From positions 62,001-126,000 of the forward strand of contig DASUEU010000038.1 in assembly GCA_036274895.1 (NCBI GenBank): 64,000 nucleotides of DNA. The letters are read 5' to 3'. Positions within the stretch are counted from its first letter, which is position 1. Each line of letters starts with the position of its first letter. This DNA is from CALMKX01 sp036274895. GTDB taxonomy: Bacteria; Acidobacteriota; Thermoanaerobaculia; Multivoradales; SZUA-115. A model generated the notes under the pieces. It did no database searches and had not been told where the DNA came from. It saw only the letters and a list, made by a program, of their open reading frames with translations. The translations under genes and the position numbers were made by a program. Positions 51,749 to 59,399 of the stretch are shown piece by piece.

Positions 51749-52267
51749 TCACCCCTCCCCCAGCCCGAACACCAGCAGCTTCCCGAACGCCCCCTGCCGG
51801 GTCTCGATCACCCGGAACCCCAGCTTCTCGAGCACCCTCACCGAGCGCTCGTTCACCGCATCCACACTCGCCAGGATGCGACCGACGCCGACGTGCAACC
51901 TCGCGTGGTCGATCATCGATCGGGCCATTTCGGTGGCGAGGCCGGCACCAGTGCCGGCCTCCCGGAGGGCGTAGATCAGCTCCGGCCCGAGGCCGGAGTG
52001 CGACAAATCGACGAAGCCGCAGAAGCCGATGGGCTCACCGGCTCCTCCCGGCGGACGCGCGAGCCAGAGCCCCGAGCCGATCCGCTCGAACAGGCCGAGG
52101 CTGCGCTCCACCTGCTCCGCCGCCCACTCGAGGGGCATGACGGCGCCGTCCACCACGAACCGCCGGACGTGCGCGTCGGTGATCAGCCCGTGGAAGGCCG
52201 CGATCTCGCCCGCGGTGAGCGGGGAGAGCAGGAGGCGCGGCGTGCGCATCGGTTGGGGGAGGGGCAT
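51749..52267 (-). CDS. GNAT family N-acetyltransferase (RimJ/RimL-like)
   Basis: A 172-residue protein. MRTPRLLLSPLTAGEIAAFH is the usual beta1-alpha1 start, and motif A is LREAGTGAGLATEMARSMIDHA (Gly-x-Gly-x-Ala pyrophosphate loop, a variant of Q/R-x2-G-x-G/A). NERSVRVLEKLGFRVIET is motif B. It acetylates an amine or protein N terminus using acetyl-CoA; the substrate is unknown. The start is uncertain (ATG 52267 or 52249). The F2 palindrome lies 32 nt upstream. Confidence 0.85.
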   Translation of the reverse strand: MPLPQPMRTPRLLLSPLTAGEIAAFHGLITDAHVRRFVVDGAVMPLEWAAEQVERSLGLFERIGSGLWLARPPGGAGEPIGFCGFVDLSHSGLGPELIYALREAGTGAGLATEMARSMIDHARLHVGVGRILASVDAVNERSVRVLEKLGFRVIETRQGAFGKLLVFGLGEG

Positions 52268-52298
52268 ACGGCGGAAGCTACTACGGCTGGGCTTCGCC

Positions 52299-52346
52299 GA
52301 AGTGCCAGCTTCTTCGGGAAGCCTTCCCCGAAATGGTTGGCACCTC
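52299..52346. repeat. F2 palindrome, copy A
   Basis: The left arm GAAGTGCCAGCTTCTTCGGG and right arm CCCGAAATGGTTGGCACCTC are inverted repeats around gaagcctt. It lies between the GNAT start and the stop of the next gene on the minus strand. Confidence 0.75.
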
Positions 52347-52359
52347 GGTGGAGCGGCGA

Positions 52360-53457
52360 TCAGTTCGGGTCCTCCGGGGTGCCCGTCTGGTCTTCGTCCG
52401 CGTGTCCCTTGGACCGGTTCCCGAAGACGAGGTTGACGACCGGCCCGCCCGGGGTCAAGGTCACGAGGGGGTTCTGCGGATTCACAGGAGTCGTCTGGAT
52501 CCAGCCCACCTGCGAGACCTCGGAGATCGCATAGGTCGCCGGCGCGAGCACGGAAAAGCAGCTCTTCCCCGCGGCGTTGGTCGGTGGTGACGTGACCAGG
52601 TTGCCGCCGGCCTGGTCGTTGGCCTGGAAGGCCCATCCCGGGAGCCCGAGCTCGGTCGTTTCCTGCTTACCGTTGCCGTTCTTGTCGTGGAACTTCAAGA
52701 TGCAGATCTCGGCCCTCCCGTTCCCCTGGCAGCAGTCGCACATCGTGAGCTTGAGCTTCATGTAGTCGATGGCCGTGTCATCCTGCAGGTAGAAGTCGAG
52801 GTACTTGTTCGTCTGCATCGCCGACAGGATGCTGATCGTGTTGGGCGGAGTGTTTGTCGGAAAGACGGGCAGGGCTGCCAGGTCGAGCGTGAAGAGCCTC
52901 TGGAGGGGGGCCGAGCCCCAGCTCGGCGTGGAGAGTCCCAGTGGTGGTGCAGGGTTCCCGCTACCAAGCCACGCCGTCCAGCGTGGGAAACCCGAAAGGC
53001 CCGAGAAGCCCAGCCCGATCGAGTCGTTGTTCGAGGAGGACGGTCCGCACGACCCGAGCGCCTTCGCGAGAAACTCCAGCTTGGCGCCGACGAGGCACTT
53101 GCACGGTGGGAGCCGGAAAGTGTGGACGAAGCGCCTGTTCTGCTCCTGCGCCGTGGCGTCGAAATTGGCGTACGGGCCGGGGGACAAGGCTTTCAGCGTT
53201 GCACTGGGCGCGGTAGCCTCCACGCCGTCGGTGGTCACAAAGCCGTCGATCTTGCCCGCCAAGATCTCCTGGGTCGGGCACTGCGGGGGGTAGTTCGGAA
53301 TGGCTGCCGGGGGGACGTCCGGGCCCACCTCAAGGGTGGCCTCCGGCGCGCGAGGCTCCGTCTGGGCGTTGGCGGCACCGGCGCAGACGAGCAGAGCGGC
53401 GGCCACCACCAGGTACAGGTTTCCAAAGCGATAGGACTTCTGGTTCTTCTGGCTCAT
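52360..53457 (-). CDS. Secreted protein with Cna-B/SdrD-like C-terminal domain
   Basis: A 365-residue protein with a signal peptide (FGNLYLVVAAALLVCAGAAN). The middle part (about 100-245) holds six or more Cys (LPPCKCLVGAKLEF, MCDCCQGNGRAEICILKFHD). The C-terminal 100 residues are a prealbumin-like SdrD-B module: FHDKNGNGKQETTELGLPGW, then ATYAISEVSQVGWIQTTPVN and NLVFGNRSKG. That module is common in secreted proteins of GC-rich bacteria, and its DKNGNG loop probably binds calcium. Function unknown. GGGGGAAAG stands before the ATG. Confidence 0.78.
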   Translation of the reverse strand: MSQKNQKSYRFGNLYLVVAAALLVCAGAANAQTEPRAPEATLEVGPDVPPAAIPNYPPQCPTQEILAGKIDGFVTTDGVEATAPSATLKALSPGPYANFDATAQEQNRRFVHTFRLPPCKCLVGAKLEFLAKALGSCGPSSSNNDSIGLGFSGLSGFPRWTAWLGSGNPAPPLGLSTPSWGSAPLQRLFTLDLAALPVFPTNTPPNTISILSAMQTNKYLDFYLQDDTAIDYMKLKLTMCDCCQGNGRAEICILKFHDKNGNGKQETTELGLPGWAFQANDQAGGNLVTSPPTNAAGKSCFSVLAPATYAISEVSQVGWIQTTPVNPQNPLVTLTPGGPVVNLVFGNRSKGHADEDQTGTPEDPN

Positions 53458-53578
53458 GGTTCTTTCCCCCTTGTCGGGGCTGCCCGGCGGCAACGGCATC
53501 ATGCCGGGCGGCGGGCTGCATGGAGCTTCAGTCCCAGCGGTGGGGTTTTGTTTAGTCGCCGCGCACCGAGGTGCTGCC

Positions 53579-53599
53579 GAGGTGCCAGGGTTTTCGGCA
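53579..53599 (+). repeat. F1 REP-like element, copy 13
   Basis: GAGG then TGCCAGGGTTTTCGGCA, 7 nt beyond the ATPase gene stop, in the 149-nt spacer before the SdrD-like gene; this is the first copy after a 27-kb gap without F1. Confidence 0.85.
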
Positions 53600-53606
53600 G
53601 AGGGTC

Positions 53607-54989
53607 TCAACGCAGCACGTCGAGCACCTGCCGGGGGGTGACGACGGTCTCGGCGGGGGCCTCGGGGGCCGAGGTCCGGAGCCACAGCCGCAGCAGCACC
53701 TCTCGCCCCTGGGCCAGGGGCAGCCGCTCCGCCTTGGCCGCGAGGTCCAGCAGCAGGCGCTCGGTGCTCTGGGTGGCGGTCCACTTCACCTCCGCGATCA
53801 GCAGAGCGTGGCCGTCGAGGCTCTCGGCGACGACGTCCACCTCCAGGGGACGCCGGTCGAGCCCGGGGCCCCACCAGCGCCCGGCCGGGCCCCAGGCTCG
53901 GCCGCCCAGGCCCAACCGCGGCACGCTGGCCCGCGCCAGCTCCTCCCAGATCTCACCCACGTGATGGCCGAGGCGGCCGGCGATCTCCGCCTCGACCGCC
54001 TCCACCTGGCCGGCCCCGAGCCGCGAGCGGTTGGGCTCCACGTGGCGAAACCAAAAGCGCAGGAACGGGTCCGCGATCTTGTAGAGGCTGCGCTTGCCAC
54101 CGCCTCGCGGGCTTTCCCCGTGGGGCTGCTCGCGACGGACCAGGCCCATCTCGAGGAGGCGTTGCAGGGGCCGCGACAGCGTGGTGACCGGCTTGCCGAG
54201 CCGCGCGGCGATTTCCGAGATCCGGTGGCAGCCCTGCCCGATCAGGCTCAGGATCGAGGCGGCCTGGGTGGTCCCCCGCAGGTCGTCCAGCAGTAGCCGC
54301 GAGGGCTCCTCGTGGAGGGCGCCGAGGGGGCTGAGCACTACGGAGCGGATCGCCGAGGCCAGGTCCGGGTGGTCGCCCGCCAGCTCCCAGTAGCGGGGCA
54401 CGCCGCCCCAGACCGAGTAAGCCTCGATGGCGCGCTCGGGCGGCCCCGGGCCGAGCGCCGGCTCGATCCAGCCCGCGGCGAGCGGGGCGATGGGCAGGAT
54501 CTCGGCGGCGCGGCCGTAGAGCGGCGCCGTGCGATCGAGCACGAGGCCCTGCATCATGCGTTGGGAGGAGCCGGCGAGCAGCAGGTGCACGCCCCGCTCG
54601 CCGGAACGGTCCAGGTGCTTCTGGAGCAGGCTGGGGAGCTCCGGGGCCGTGGCCACCAGGGCGGGCAGCTCGTCGAGGGCCAGCACGGCGCCGGCCGGGG
54701 CCTCCCGCCACCAGCGGTCGAGCAGGGCGTCCCACTGCGGGTACTCCACGTGGTCGAAGCCGGGCAGCAGCCGGGCGATCTCGGCCGCGAGGCTCGCACG
54801 CTGCAAGCGGCTCTCGCGGTCGTCCCCCACGTAGTAGACCGTCCGGTCCACAGGCAAGACCTCCCGCAGCAGCCGCGACTTGCCGCAACGCCGCCGCCCG
54901 TACAGCACTCCGAGCGAGCCTTCCGCCCGTCGGAGCAAGCCCAGCAAGCGCTCGGCCTCCTCCTGGCGATCGAGAAACGGCAGTCGCAT
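53607..54989 (-). CDS. Archaeal-type ATPase with C-terminal DUF234 nuclease-like domain
   Basis: A 460-residue protein. The P-loop is YGRRRCGKSRL (residues 30-40) and Walker B is AVLALDELPA (101-110), followed by the sensor-like LLLAGSSQRMM. This is the STAND-related archaeal ATPase family (ATPase_2). A winged helix (about 265-310, ISEIAARLGKPVTTLSRPLQ) leads into DUF234, where E383-x-D385 and E400-x-K402 (EVDVVAE ... AEVKW) form a PD-(D/E)xK nuclease-like site. The family is found as solitary genes in bacteria and archaea, with roles proposed in transfer or defence but not settled. A near-consensus sigma-70 promoter with a palindrome lies upstream, and AGGAGG is 9 nt before the ATG. Confidence 0.88.
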   Translation of the reverse strand: MRLPFLDRQEEAERLLGLLRRAEGSLGVLYGRRRCGKSRLLREVLPVDRTVYYVGDDRESRLQRASLAAEIARLLPGFDHVEYPQWDALLDRWWREAPAGAVLALDELPALVATAPELPSLLQKHLDRSGERGVHLLLAGSSQRMMQGLVLDRTAPLYGRAAEILPIAPLAAGWIEPALGPGPPERAIEAYSVWGGVPRYWELAGDHPDLASAIRSVVLSPLGALHEEPSRLLLDDLRGTTQAASILSLIGQGCHRISEIAARLGKPVTTLSRPLQRLLEMGLVRREQPHGESPRGGGKRSLYKIADPFLRFWFRHVEPNRSRLGAGQVEAVEAEIAGRLGHHVGEIWEELARASVPRLGLGGRAWGPAGRWWGPGLDRRPLEVDVVAESLDGHALLIAEVKWTATQSTERLLLDLAAKAERLPLAQGREVLLRLWLRTSAPEAPAETVVTPRQVLDVLR

Positions 54990-55016
54990 GGTGCGTTGGG
55001 CCTCCTGTTGGAGAGA

Positions 55017-55055
55017 AACTATGCCGGAGGTGCATTATGTAACAGCTGCATAGTT
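55017..55055. promoter_or_regulatory. Inverted repeat AACTATGC-N23-GCATAGTT around the ATPase promoter
   Basis: An 8-bp perfect inverted repeat (55017-55024 and 55048-55055) brackets the -10 box. Such a site could bind a dimeric repressor, perhaps the winged-helix part of the ATPase itself; this is inference. Confidence 0.45.
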
Positions 55056-55062
55056 CTGCCAA
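55034..55062 (-). promoter_or_regulatory. Sigma-70-type promoter of the ATPase gene (TTGGCA-N17-CATAAT)
   Basis: On the minus strand TTGGCA (55057-55062), exactly 17 nt, then CATAAT (55034-55039). Transcription would start near 55027, giving a leader of about 38 nt with AGGAGG. It is the best match to a vegetative promoter that I found in the window and is strikingly A/T-rich. Confidence 0.72.
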
Positions 55063-55100
55063 ACTCACCCTTCGGTCCGAGGGTCCGAGGAAGTTCTGCC

Positions 55101-55121
55101 GAGGTGCCAGGGTTTCCGGCA
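55101..55121 (+). repeat. F1 REP-like element, copy 14
   Basis: GAGG then TGCCAGGGTTTCCGGCA (one change in the loop), upstream of the ATPase promoter in the divergent region. Confidence 0.8.
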
Positions 55122-55144
55122 GGCAGCCCTTCCGGGGCGCTGCC

Positions 55145-55165
55145 GAGGTGCCAGGCACTTCGGGA
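55145..55165 (+). repeat. F2 half-element
   Basis: GAGG then TGCCAGGCACTTCGGGA, 24 nt after F1 copy 14 in the same orientation. F1 and F2 halves side by side support their kinship. Confidence 0.7.
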
Positions 55166-55282
55166 GTGGGCGGGGGCGGAGTCGCAACTCTCGCCCTCCG
55201 GACGCGTACACGGCTCCATGGCGGCTCGGTCCGCAGGGCCGATCCCGGCGCTGACTCGCGAGGCCGCCACCCCGAGGTGGCC

Positions 55283-56095
55283 ATGCTTGAGAGCAGCCGT
55301 CGCCGCTTCCTCCTGACCTCCCTGGCCGCTCCGGCCGCCCTGCTCTGGACTCGCGCGGCCGGCGCTGCGGAGGCCACCACCGAACCGGCGCCCACTCCCG
55401 TGCCGGAGAGCTTCCCCAGCCAGGACCCGGCCCTGGTGCGCGAAATGGTCGGGGTGTCCCACGGCAACGTGGCGCGGGTGCGGGAGCTGCTCGCGCAGCG
55501 GCCCACCCTGGCCAACGCCACCTGGGACTGGGGATTTGGCGACTGGGAGTCGGCCCTGGGAGCGGCCTCGCACGTGGGCAACCGGGAGATCGCCGAGCTC
55601 CTGCTCGCCCACGGCGCGCGGCCCACCCTCTTCTCCGCCACCATGCTCGGCCAGCTCGAGGTGGTGCGCGCTTTCGTCGAGGCCGCGCCGGGGTGCCAGC
55701 GCACCCCCGGCCCCCACGGCATCACCCTCCTCTCCCATGCCCGCGCCGGCCAGGAGCGAGCGGCGGCGGTGGCTCGCTACTTCGAGACCCTGGGCGATGC
55801 CGACCTCAGGCCGGCCACGGTGCCTCTGCCGGCGGAGCAAGCCAGCCTACTGGTCGGCTCCTACAGCTTCGGGCCACGGGACGCCGACCGCATCGTGATC
55901 ACTTTCGAGAAGAACGACCTGCGTTTCTCGAGGGTGGGCGGCGCGCCCCGGGGTCTGCTCCACCTCGGCCAGCAGGGCTTCCATCCGGTGGGCGCTCCGG
56001 CCGTGCGCATCCGTTTCGAGATCGAGAGCGGCCGGGTCGCGGCCCTCACCGTCCACGACCCGGACCTGGTCCTGACCGCTCGGCGCACGATTTGA
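55283..56095 (+). CDS. Tat-exported ankyrin-repeat protein
   Basis: A 270-residue protein. The N terminus SSRRRFLLTSLAAPAALLW is a twin-arginine signal. Two to three ankyrin-like helix pairs follow (DPALVREMVGVSHGNVARVR, ESALGAASHVGNREIAELLL, SATMLGQLEVVRAFVEAAPG), then a beta-rich C-terminal domain (VGSYSFGPRDADRIVITFEK). It is probably a folded periplasmic protein; the Tat signal suggests a cofactor or rapid folding, but no cofactor motif is visible. The start at 55283 is the first Met that gives the SRRRF motif; the open frame before it runs through an F2 half-element. Confidence 0.8.
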   Translation: MLESSRRRFLLTSLAAPAALLWTRAAGAAEATTEPAPTPVPESFPSQDPALVREMVGVSHGNVARVRELLAQRPTLANATWDWGFGDWESALGAASHVGNREIAELLLAHGARPTLFSATMLGQLEVVRAFVEAAPGCQRTPGPHGITLLSHARAGQERAAAVARYFETLGDADLRPATVPLPAEQASLLVGSYSFGPRDADRIVITFEKNDLRFSRVGGAPRGLLHLGQQGFHPVGAPAVRIRFEIESGRVAALTVHDPDLVLTARRTI

Positions 56096-56107
56096 GCCCC
56101 CGGCCCG

Positions 56108-56155
56108 GAGGTGCTGGCCACTTCGAGGAAGCTCTCCCGAAACGGCTGGCACCTC
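56108..56155. repeat. F2 palindrome, copy B
   Basis: The left arm GAGGTGCTGGCCACTTCGAG and right arm TCCCGAAACGGCTGGCACCTC surround gaagc. It occupies the 87-nt gap between two convergent genes and could act as a bidirectional 3' hairpin. Confidence 0.78.
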
Positions 56156-56182
56156 GGTGGGCGTCGCGGCCCACCCAGCGCG

Positions 56183-57220
56183 TCAATCCGGAAGAGTCTG
56201 GCCGGTCGCCGTACCGTCGACCGTCCCATGGCCCAGGCACAGCCGCCGGGCGCCCGGCCCCGCATACCAAGTCGTGCCCGGCAGAGTGGAGATCAGCGGT
56301 ACGTCCTGGGCTCCCGAGGGTGCGATGAGCTCGAAGTGCAGATGGAACCCCAAGGGCTTGCAGCGGCCGAGGGTGCCGGTGGAGTTGCCGGACCGGGCGA
56401 TCACGTCCCCCCGTTGCACCTGGGCACCCGCCGCCGTGAGCATCTGCGACAGATGGGCGTAACGGGTGCGGCGGCCCTCCGGGTGCTCGAGGACCACTTG
56501 CTGGCCCAGGCAGTCGGTGGGATCCGTCCCGGCAAAGACCACCGTACCGCGCTCCGATGCGATCACGGGGTAGGTGTTCGGCAGCGCATAGTCCACAGCT
56601 CCTCTGGGCTTGTGACCGCCACAGTCCGGGGCGTTGGTGATGTCGATCGGACCACCCACGAAGGGCAAGCGGTAGCGCAGGAAATCACCGGAGAGGCGCA
56701 CTTCGTCGAGGCCCCAGGCCTCGTCGGTCGGATCCTGGAGCTGGGAGTAGGACCAGGTGTAGGTGTTGGCCCCGGCCACCACGGCGTGGGGCACGGTGAT
56801 GTGATGGGCGACGCCCGAGGGGCCTGGGCCGCCGATCACCGCCGGCTGGAAGCTCGCCCCGGCCGGATTGGTGAAGAAGGTGGAGTAGACGTCGTTGTAG
56901 GTCCAAGCACCGGTGAAGGCGACGACACCGTTGATGGTCAGGGTCAAGGTGTCGGTGCAGCAGTTGGTGCCGTCGATCGAGCGGAACCCCAAGAGGTCGA
57001 ACTCCAGGACGGCGTTGGGGTCGGCGTTGGGCGCCACCACCGTCAGCGATACCGCGGCGACGTTGAGGCTGTCATGCAGCTCGCCCAGGAAGTCCGCGGA
57101 AGGGCTCGGGAACGACCACCCCGGTTGCTGGGGTGAGAAGCTGTCGTGGAAGAGGGTGGCTGCCCCGCTGGGCAGCGACAGGTTGAGGACAAAGGCCAGC
57201 AGCAGTAAGGCTCTGGGCAT
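56183..57220 (-). CDS. M23 family metallopeptidase-like secreted protein
   Basis: A 345-residue protein with a signal peptide (ALLLLAFVLNLSLPSGAAT). The N-terminal half is a beta-sandwich (about 20-190) with an adjacent Cys pair (GTNCCTDTL). The C-terminal half is the LytM/M23 fold: HKPRGAVDYALPNTYPVIAS (H-x5-D variant of the H-x3-D zinc motif), GQQVVLEHPEGRRTRYAHLS and the H-x-H motif in GFHLHFEL. If active, it cuts peptidoglycan cross-bridges; spacing of the first motif is slightly unusual, so it could be a degenerate scaffold. GGAG precedes the ATG. Confidence 0.85.
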   Translation of the reverse strand: MPRALLLLAFVLNLSLPSGAATLFHDSFSPQQPGWSFPSPSADFLGELHDSLNVAAVSLTVVAPNADPNAVLEFDLLGFRSIDGTNCCTDTLTLTINGVVAFTGAWTYNDVYSTFFTNPAGASFQPAVIGGPGPSGVAHHITVPHAVVAGANTYTWSYSQLQDPTDEAWGLDEVRLSGDFLRYRLPFVGGPIDITNAPDCGGHKPRGAVDYALPNTYPVIASERGTVVFAGTDPTDCLGQQVVLEHPEGRRTRYAHLSQMLTAAGAQVQRGDVIARSGNSTGTLGRCKPLGFHLHFELIAPSGAQDVPLISTLPGTTWYAGPGARRLCLGHGTVDGTATGQTLPD

Positions 57221-57531
57221 GACGCACTCCTTTCGAGGGGGTACGGCGAGCACCCCTGGTTCTGAAGACCGAAAGGCGGTCGGCGGGGCGCGAACCGAGG
57301 GTCCGCGTCGGAGGGCTCCCGGGGCTGCTCCATCTTCATAGACGAACCTGGAAGCGGCGATCCCTCAGGGGCGCACCGGCAAAGGGCCGTTGGCCCCTAC
57401 GATGGCCGAGGTGGCTCGACGAGCTGAGGCTCGATGAGGAAGACGCGGCGGGCTGCGGTCCGAGGTGCCAAGAGGTGCCAGCCACTTCGGGGAAGCTCTC
57501 CCGAAACGGCTGGCACCTCGGGAGAGTCGCC
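57221..57531. other. 311-nt spacer with an F2 palindrome, otherwise no gene seen
   Basis: Between the M23 start and the outer-membrane protein stop. The first 200 nt hold a GGGCC-gtt-GGCCC hairpin (near 57387) but no convincing frame. The last 70 nt are F2 material. Confidence 0.5.
57462..57519. repeat. F2 palindrome, copy C, with an extra half-arm
   Basis: A partial arm GAGGTGCCA (57462-57470) is followed by the full palindrome 57472-57519: GAGGTGCCAGCCACTTCGGG, gaagctc, CCCGAAACGGCTGGCACCTC. The right arm and centre are identical to copy B. Confidence 0.82.
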
Positions 57532-58188
57532 TCAGAACCGGAAGCCGAGCCCGAAATAGCCGCCGTAGGCGATGTAGTCGTCCACCGCCCCGCGAGCGCC
57601 GGAGACCCGGTCCACCAGCTGCCAGTCCGCGAAGTGTTGGTCTGCTCGCAGGGCGAGCTCCAGGAACCAGTGGTCGCCGAAGCGGCGCTGGAGGCCGCCC
57701 AGGAGGGAGGCGACGACCTCAGTGTCCGCCTCGGTCTCGATGTCGAAGGTGCCCGAGCCCGCCAGGGCCCCCTGGGCGTCCGGCACGTCGATCGACGCCG
57801 CCCCCAGCCCCGCCCCCACGAACCACACCCAGCGTCCCCCCAGCCGCTCGAAGCTCCGCCGCAGCTCGAGCTGGAAAACGGTGGCCTCGGCGATCACGTC
57901 GATGGGGTCCAGGCTCGGGTCCTGGGCGAGTCCGACCAGGCGCGCCGGCTCCTCGAAGTCGTACTCGGTCCGGTCCACCGACAACCCCAGCGACCAGCGA
58001 TCGTTCAGCCGATAGCCGGCGAAGACGCCGAAGCCTGGGATGTCGTTGGCGGGCTCACCGTCCGCGACGGTGATCATGCCGCGGGCTCCGAGCGAAGAAC
58101 GACCGCTCTCCGCGGCCGCAGCGGAGGGCAGAGCAATGAGAACGGTCGCCAGGATGGCGGGAAGGCTCACTGCGATGGGTTTCCTCAA
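57532..58188 (-). CDS. Outer-membrane beta-barrel protein (OmpW/OmpA-barrel-like)
   Basis: A 218-residue protein with a signal peptide (PAILATVLIALPSAAAAESG). Alternating amphipathic strands follow (GFGVFAGYRLNDRWSLGLSV, FQLELRRSFERLGGRWVWFVGAGLGAAS, VVASLLGGLQRRFGDHWFLELALRADQHF), and the last residues YFGLGFRF end in Phe, the Bam recognition signature. About eight strands fit an OmpW-size barrel. No further function can be read. Confidence 0.8.
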   Translation of the reverse strand: MRKPIAVSLPAILATVLIALPSAAAAESGRSSLGARGMITVADGEPANDIPGFGVFAGYRLNDRWSLGLSVDRTEYDFEEPARLVGLAQDPSLDPIDVIAEATVFQLELRRSFERLGGRWVWFVGAGLGAASIDVPDAQGALAGSGTFDIETEADTEVVASLLGGLQRRFGDHWFLELALRADQHFADWQLVDRVSGARGAVDDYIAYGGYFGLGFRF

Positions 58189-58210
58189 GAGTCACTCTCC
58201 TTGGAATGGC

Positions 58211-59281
58211 CTACGGGCAGGTGGCGAAGGCGTTGGTGTCGAGGACGGGCTGGAAGGACTGGCCGCTGGCGTTGGTGTAGGTCTGGGTCTGGTCGTGCTC
58301 GGTGTCGGTGACCGTGATCACCACCTCGACGTTGGTGAGGCCGGCGGCGAAGACCCAGTAGGCGGGGTTGGTCGGGGCGCCGCAGCCGTCGAGCACTTTG
58401 ACCACCAGCTCAGTGTTGCCGGCGTTGAAGAACCAGAACTCCCCGCTGTCCGCCGAAGGCAGGATGGCGTGACCCGAGCCCGAGCCGCCCTGGAAGTCCC
58501 GCCAGGCGGCAGTGACCCGGAAGCGCCCGTTGTTCAGGCACAGGGTGGTGTCGTCCGGCAGGCAGGGGGGAGGCGTCATCTCGGTCAGCTCGAGCACCTC
58601 GTCGACGATCAGCCCCACGCCGGGGGCGTAGAGCTTGACGTCCCCGGGGCTGCCCGGCGACAGGGCGTTGGTGTCGAGGACGTTCAACACTCGTTCGAAG
58701 GTCCCGGCGGGCACGGTCACCTCGTCCTCGAAGCCCACCACCTCGCCGCGGTCCTCGGCCACGCCGGGGGCCAGCTCCTGCTGGTAGCGGGCGCCCACCA
58801 TCGGCGAGCCGGGCATAATGACCCCCGCCAGCGCGCCGTCCACACCCGCCCGCCAGGCGCCACCGTGGCCGACGATCACCCCGTCCTCGTAGTCGTCGAC
58901 GTCCTCGCCGAAGTACCAGACGTCGCCGGTCTCACGGCACACCGCCACGAAGTTGCGGGAAACCTCGACCAGCTCCCCATCCTCCGACTCCCGCTCTTCG
59001 AGCACGCGGGTCAGCACGCCGTCCACCAGCTCGGTGTCGGAGAGCACGGCGATGATCACTTCCAGCTCGACGAGCGCTCCCTCGTCGTCCTCCTCTTCGC
59101 CTTCCAGGGTCAGCGAGTGACCGGGCCAGAGGGGAAAGTAGGGATTGCTGCCGACCGAGGTGAAACTACAGTGCTCTCGGTCGAAGCTCTGAGTGAAAGC
59201 CGGGTCGTGCGCGAGCAAAAGGCCGGGGGCGGCGAGGGCCACGGCGAGCACGAGCGTCACGGTTGCGAGAGTGCGAATCAT
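58211..59281 (-). CDS. Secreted protein with a C-terminal LCLNNGRF-type module
   Basis: A 356-residue protein with a signal peptide (TVTLVLAVALAAPGLLLAHD). The N-terminal 230 residues form a beta-rich domain with long acidic loops (LEGEEEDDEGALVELEVIIA, GEDVDDYEDGVIVGHGGAWR). The last 110 residues (LCLNNGRFRVTAAWRDFQGG, then GEFWFFNAGNTELVVKVLDG and TNVEVVITVTDTEHDQTQTY) are a module I recognise from many secreted acidobacterial and proteobacterial proteins, probably a beta-sandwich of unknown function. GGAGGAG before the ATG. Divergent from the TonB receptor gene. Confidence 0.75.
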   Translation of the reverse strand: MIRTLATVTLVLAVALAAPGLLLAHDPAFTQSFDREHCSFTSVGSNPYFPLWPGHSLTLEGEEEDDEGALVELEVIIAVLSDTELVDGVLTRVLEERESEDGELVEVSRNFVAVCRETGDVWYFGEDVDDYEDGVIVGHGGAWRAGVDGALAGVIMPGSPMVGARYQQELAPGVAEDRGEVVGFEDEVTVPAGTFERVLNVLDTNALSPGSPGDVKLYAPGVGLIVDEVLELTEMTPPPCLPDDTTLCLNNGRFRVTAAWRDFQGGSGSGHAILPSADSGEFWFFNAGNTELVVKVLDGCGAPTNPAYWVFAAGLTNVEVVITVTDTEHDQTQTYTNASGQSFQPVLDTNAFATCP

Positions 59282-59380
59282 GGGGTCTCCTCCTCGTTGG
59301 TCGGCGGGGCCTGCCTTCGAGGCCAGGCGCCCTCTTATTTGTCTCGATGCCGGGAGATCGGGAATCCTTCGCCGCCCCCC

Positions 59381-59389
59381 TGCTATCCT
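59381..59389 (+). promoter_or_regulatory. Candidate extended -10 promoter (TGCTATCCT) of the TonB receptor gene
   Basis: It is identical to the nonamer before the pheA leader. Only 10 nt separate it from the ATG and no Shine-Dalgarno is visible, so the mRNA is probably leaderless or nearly so. Confidence 0.5.
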
Positions 59390-59399
59390 GGCGAGACCT

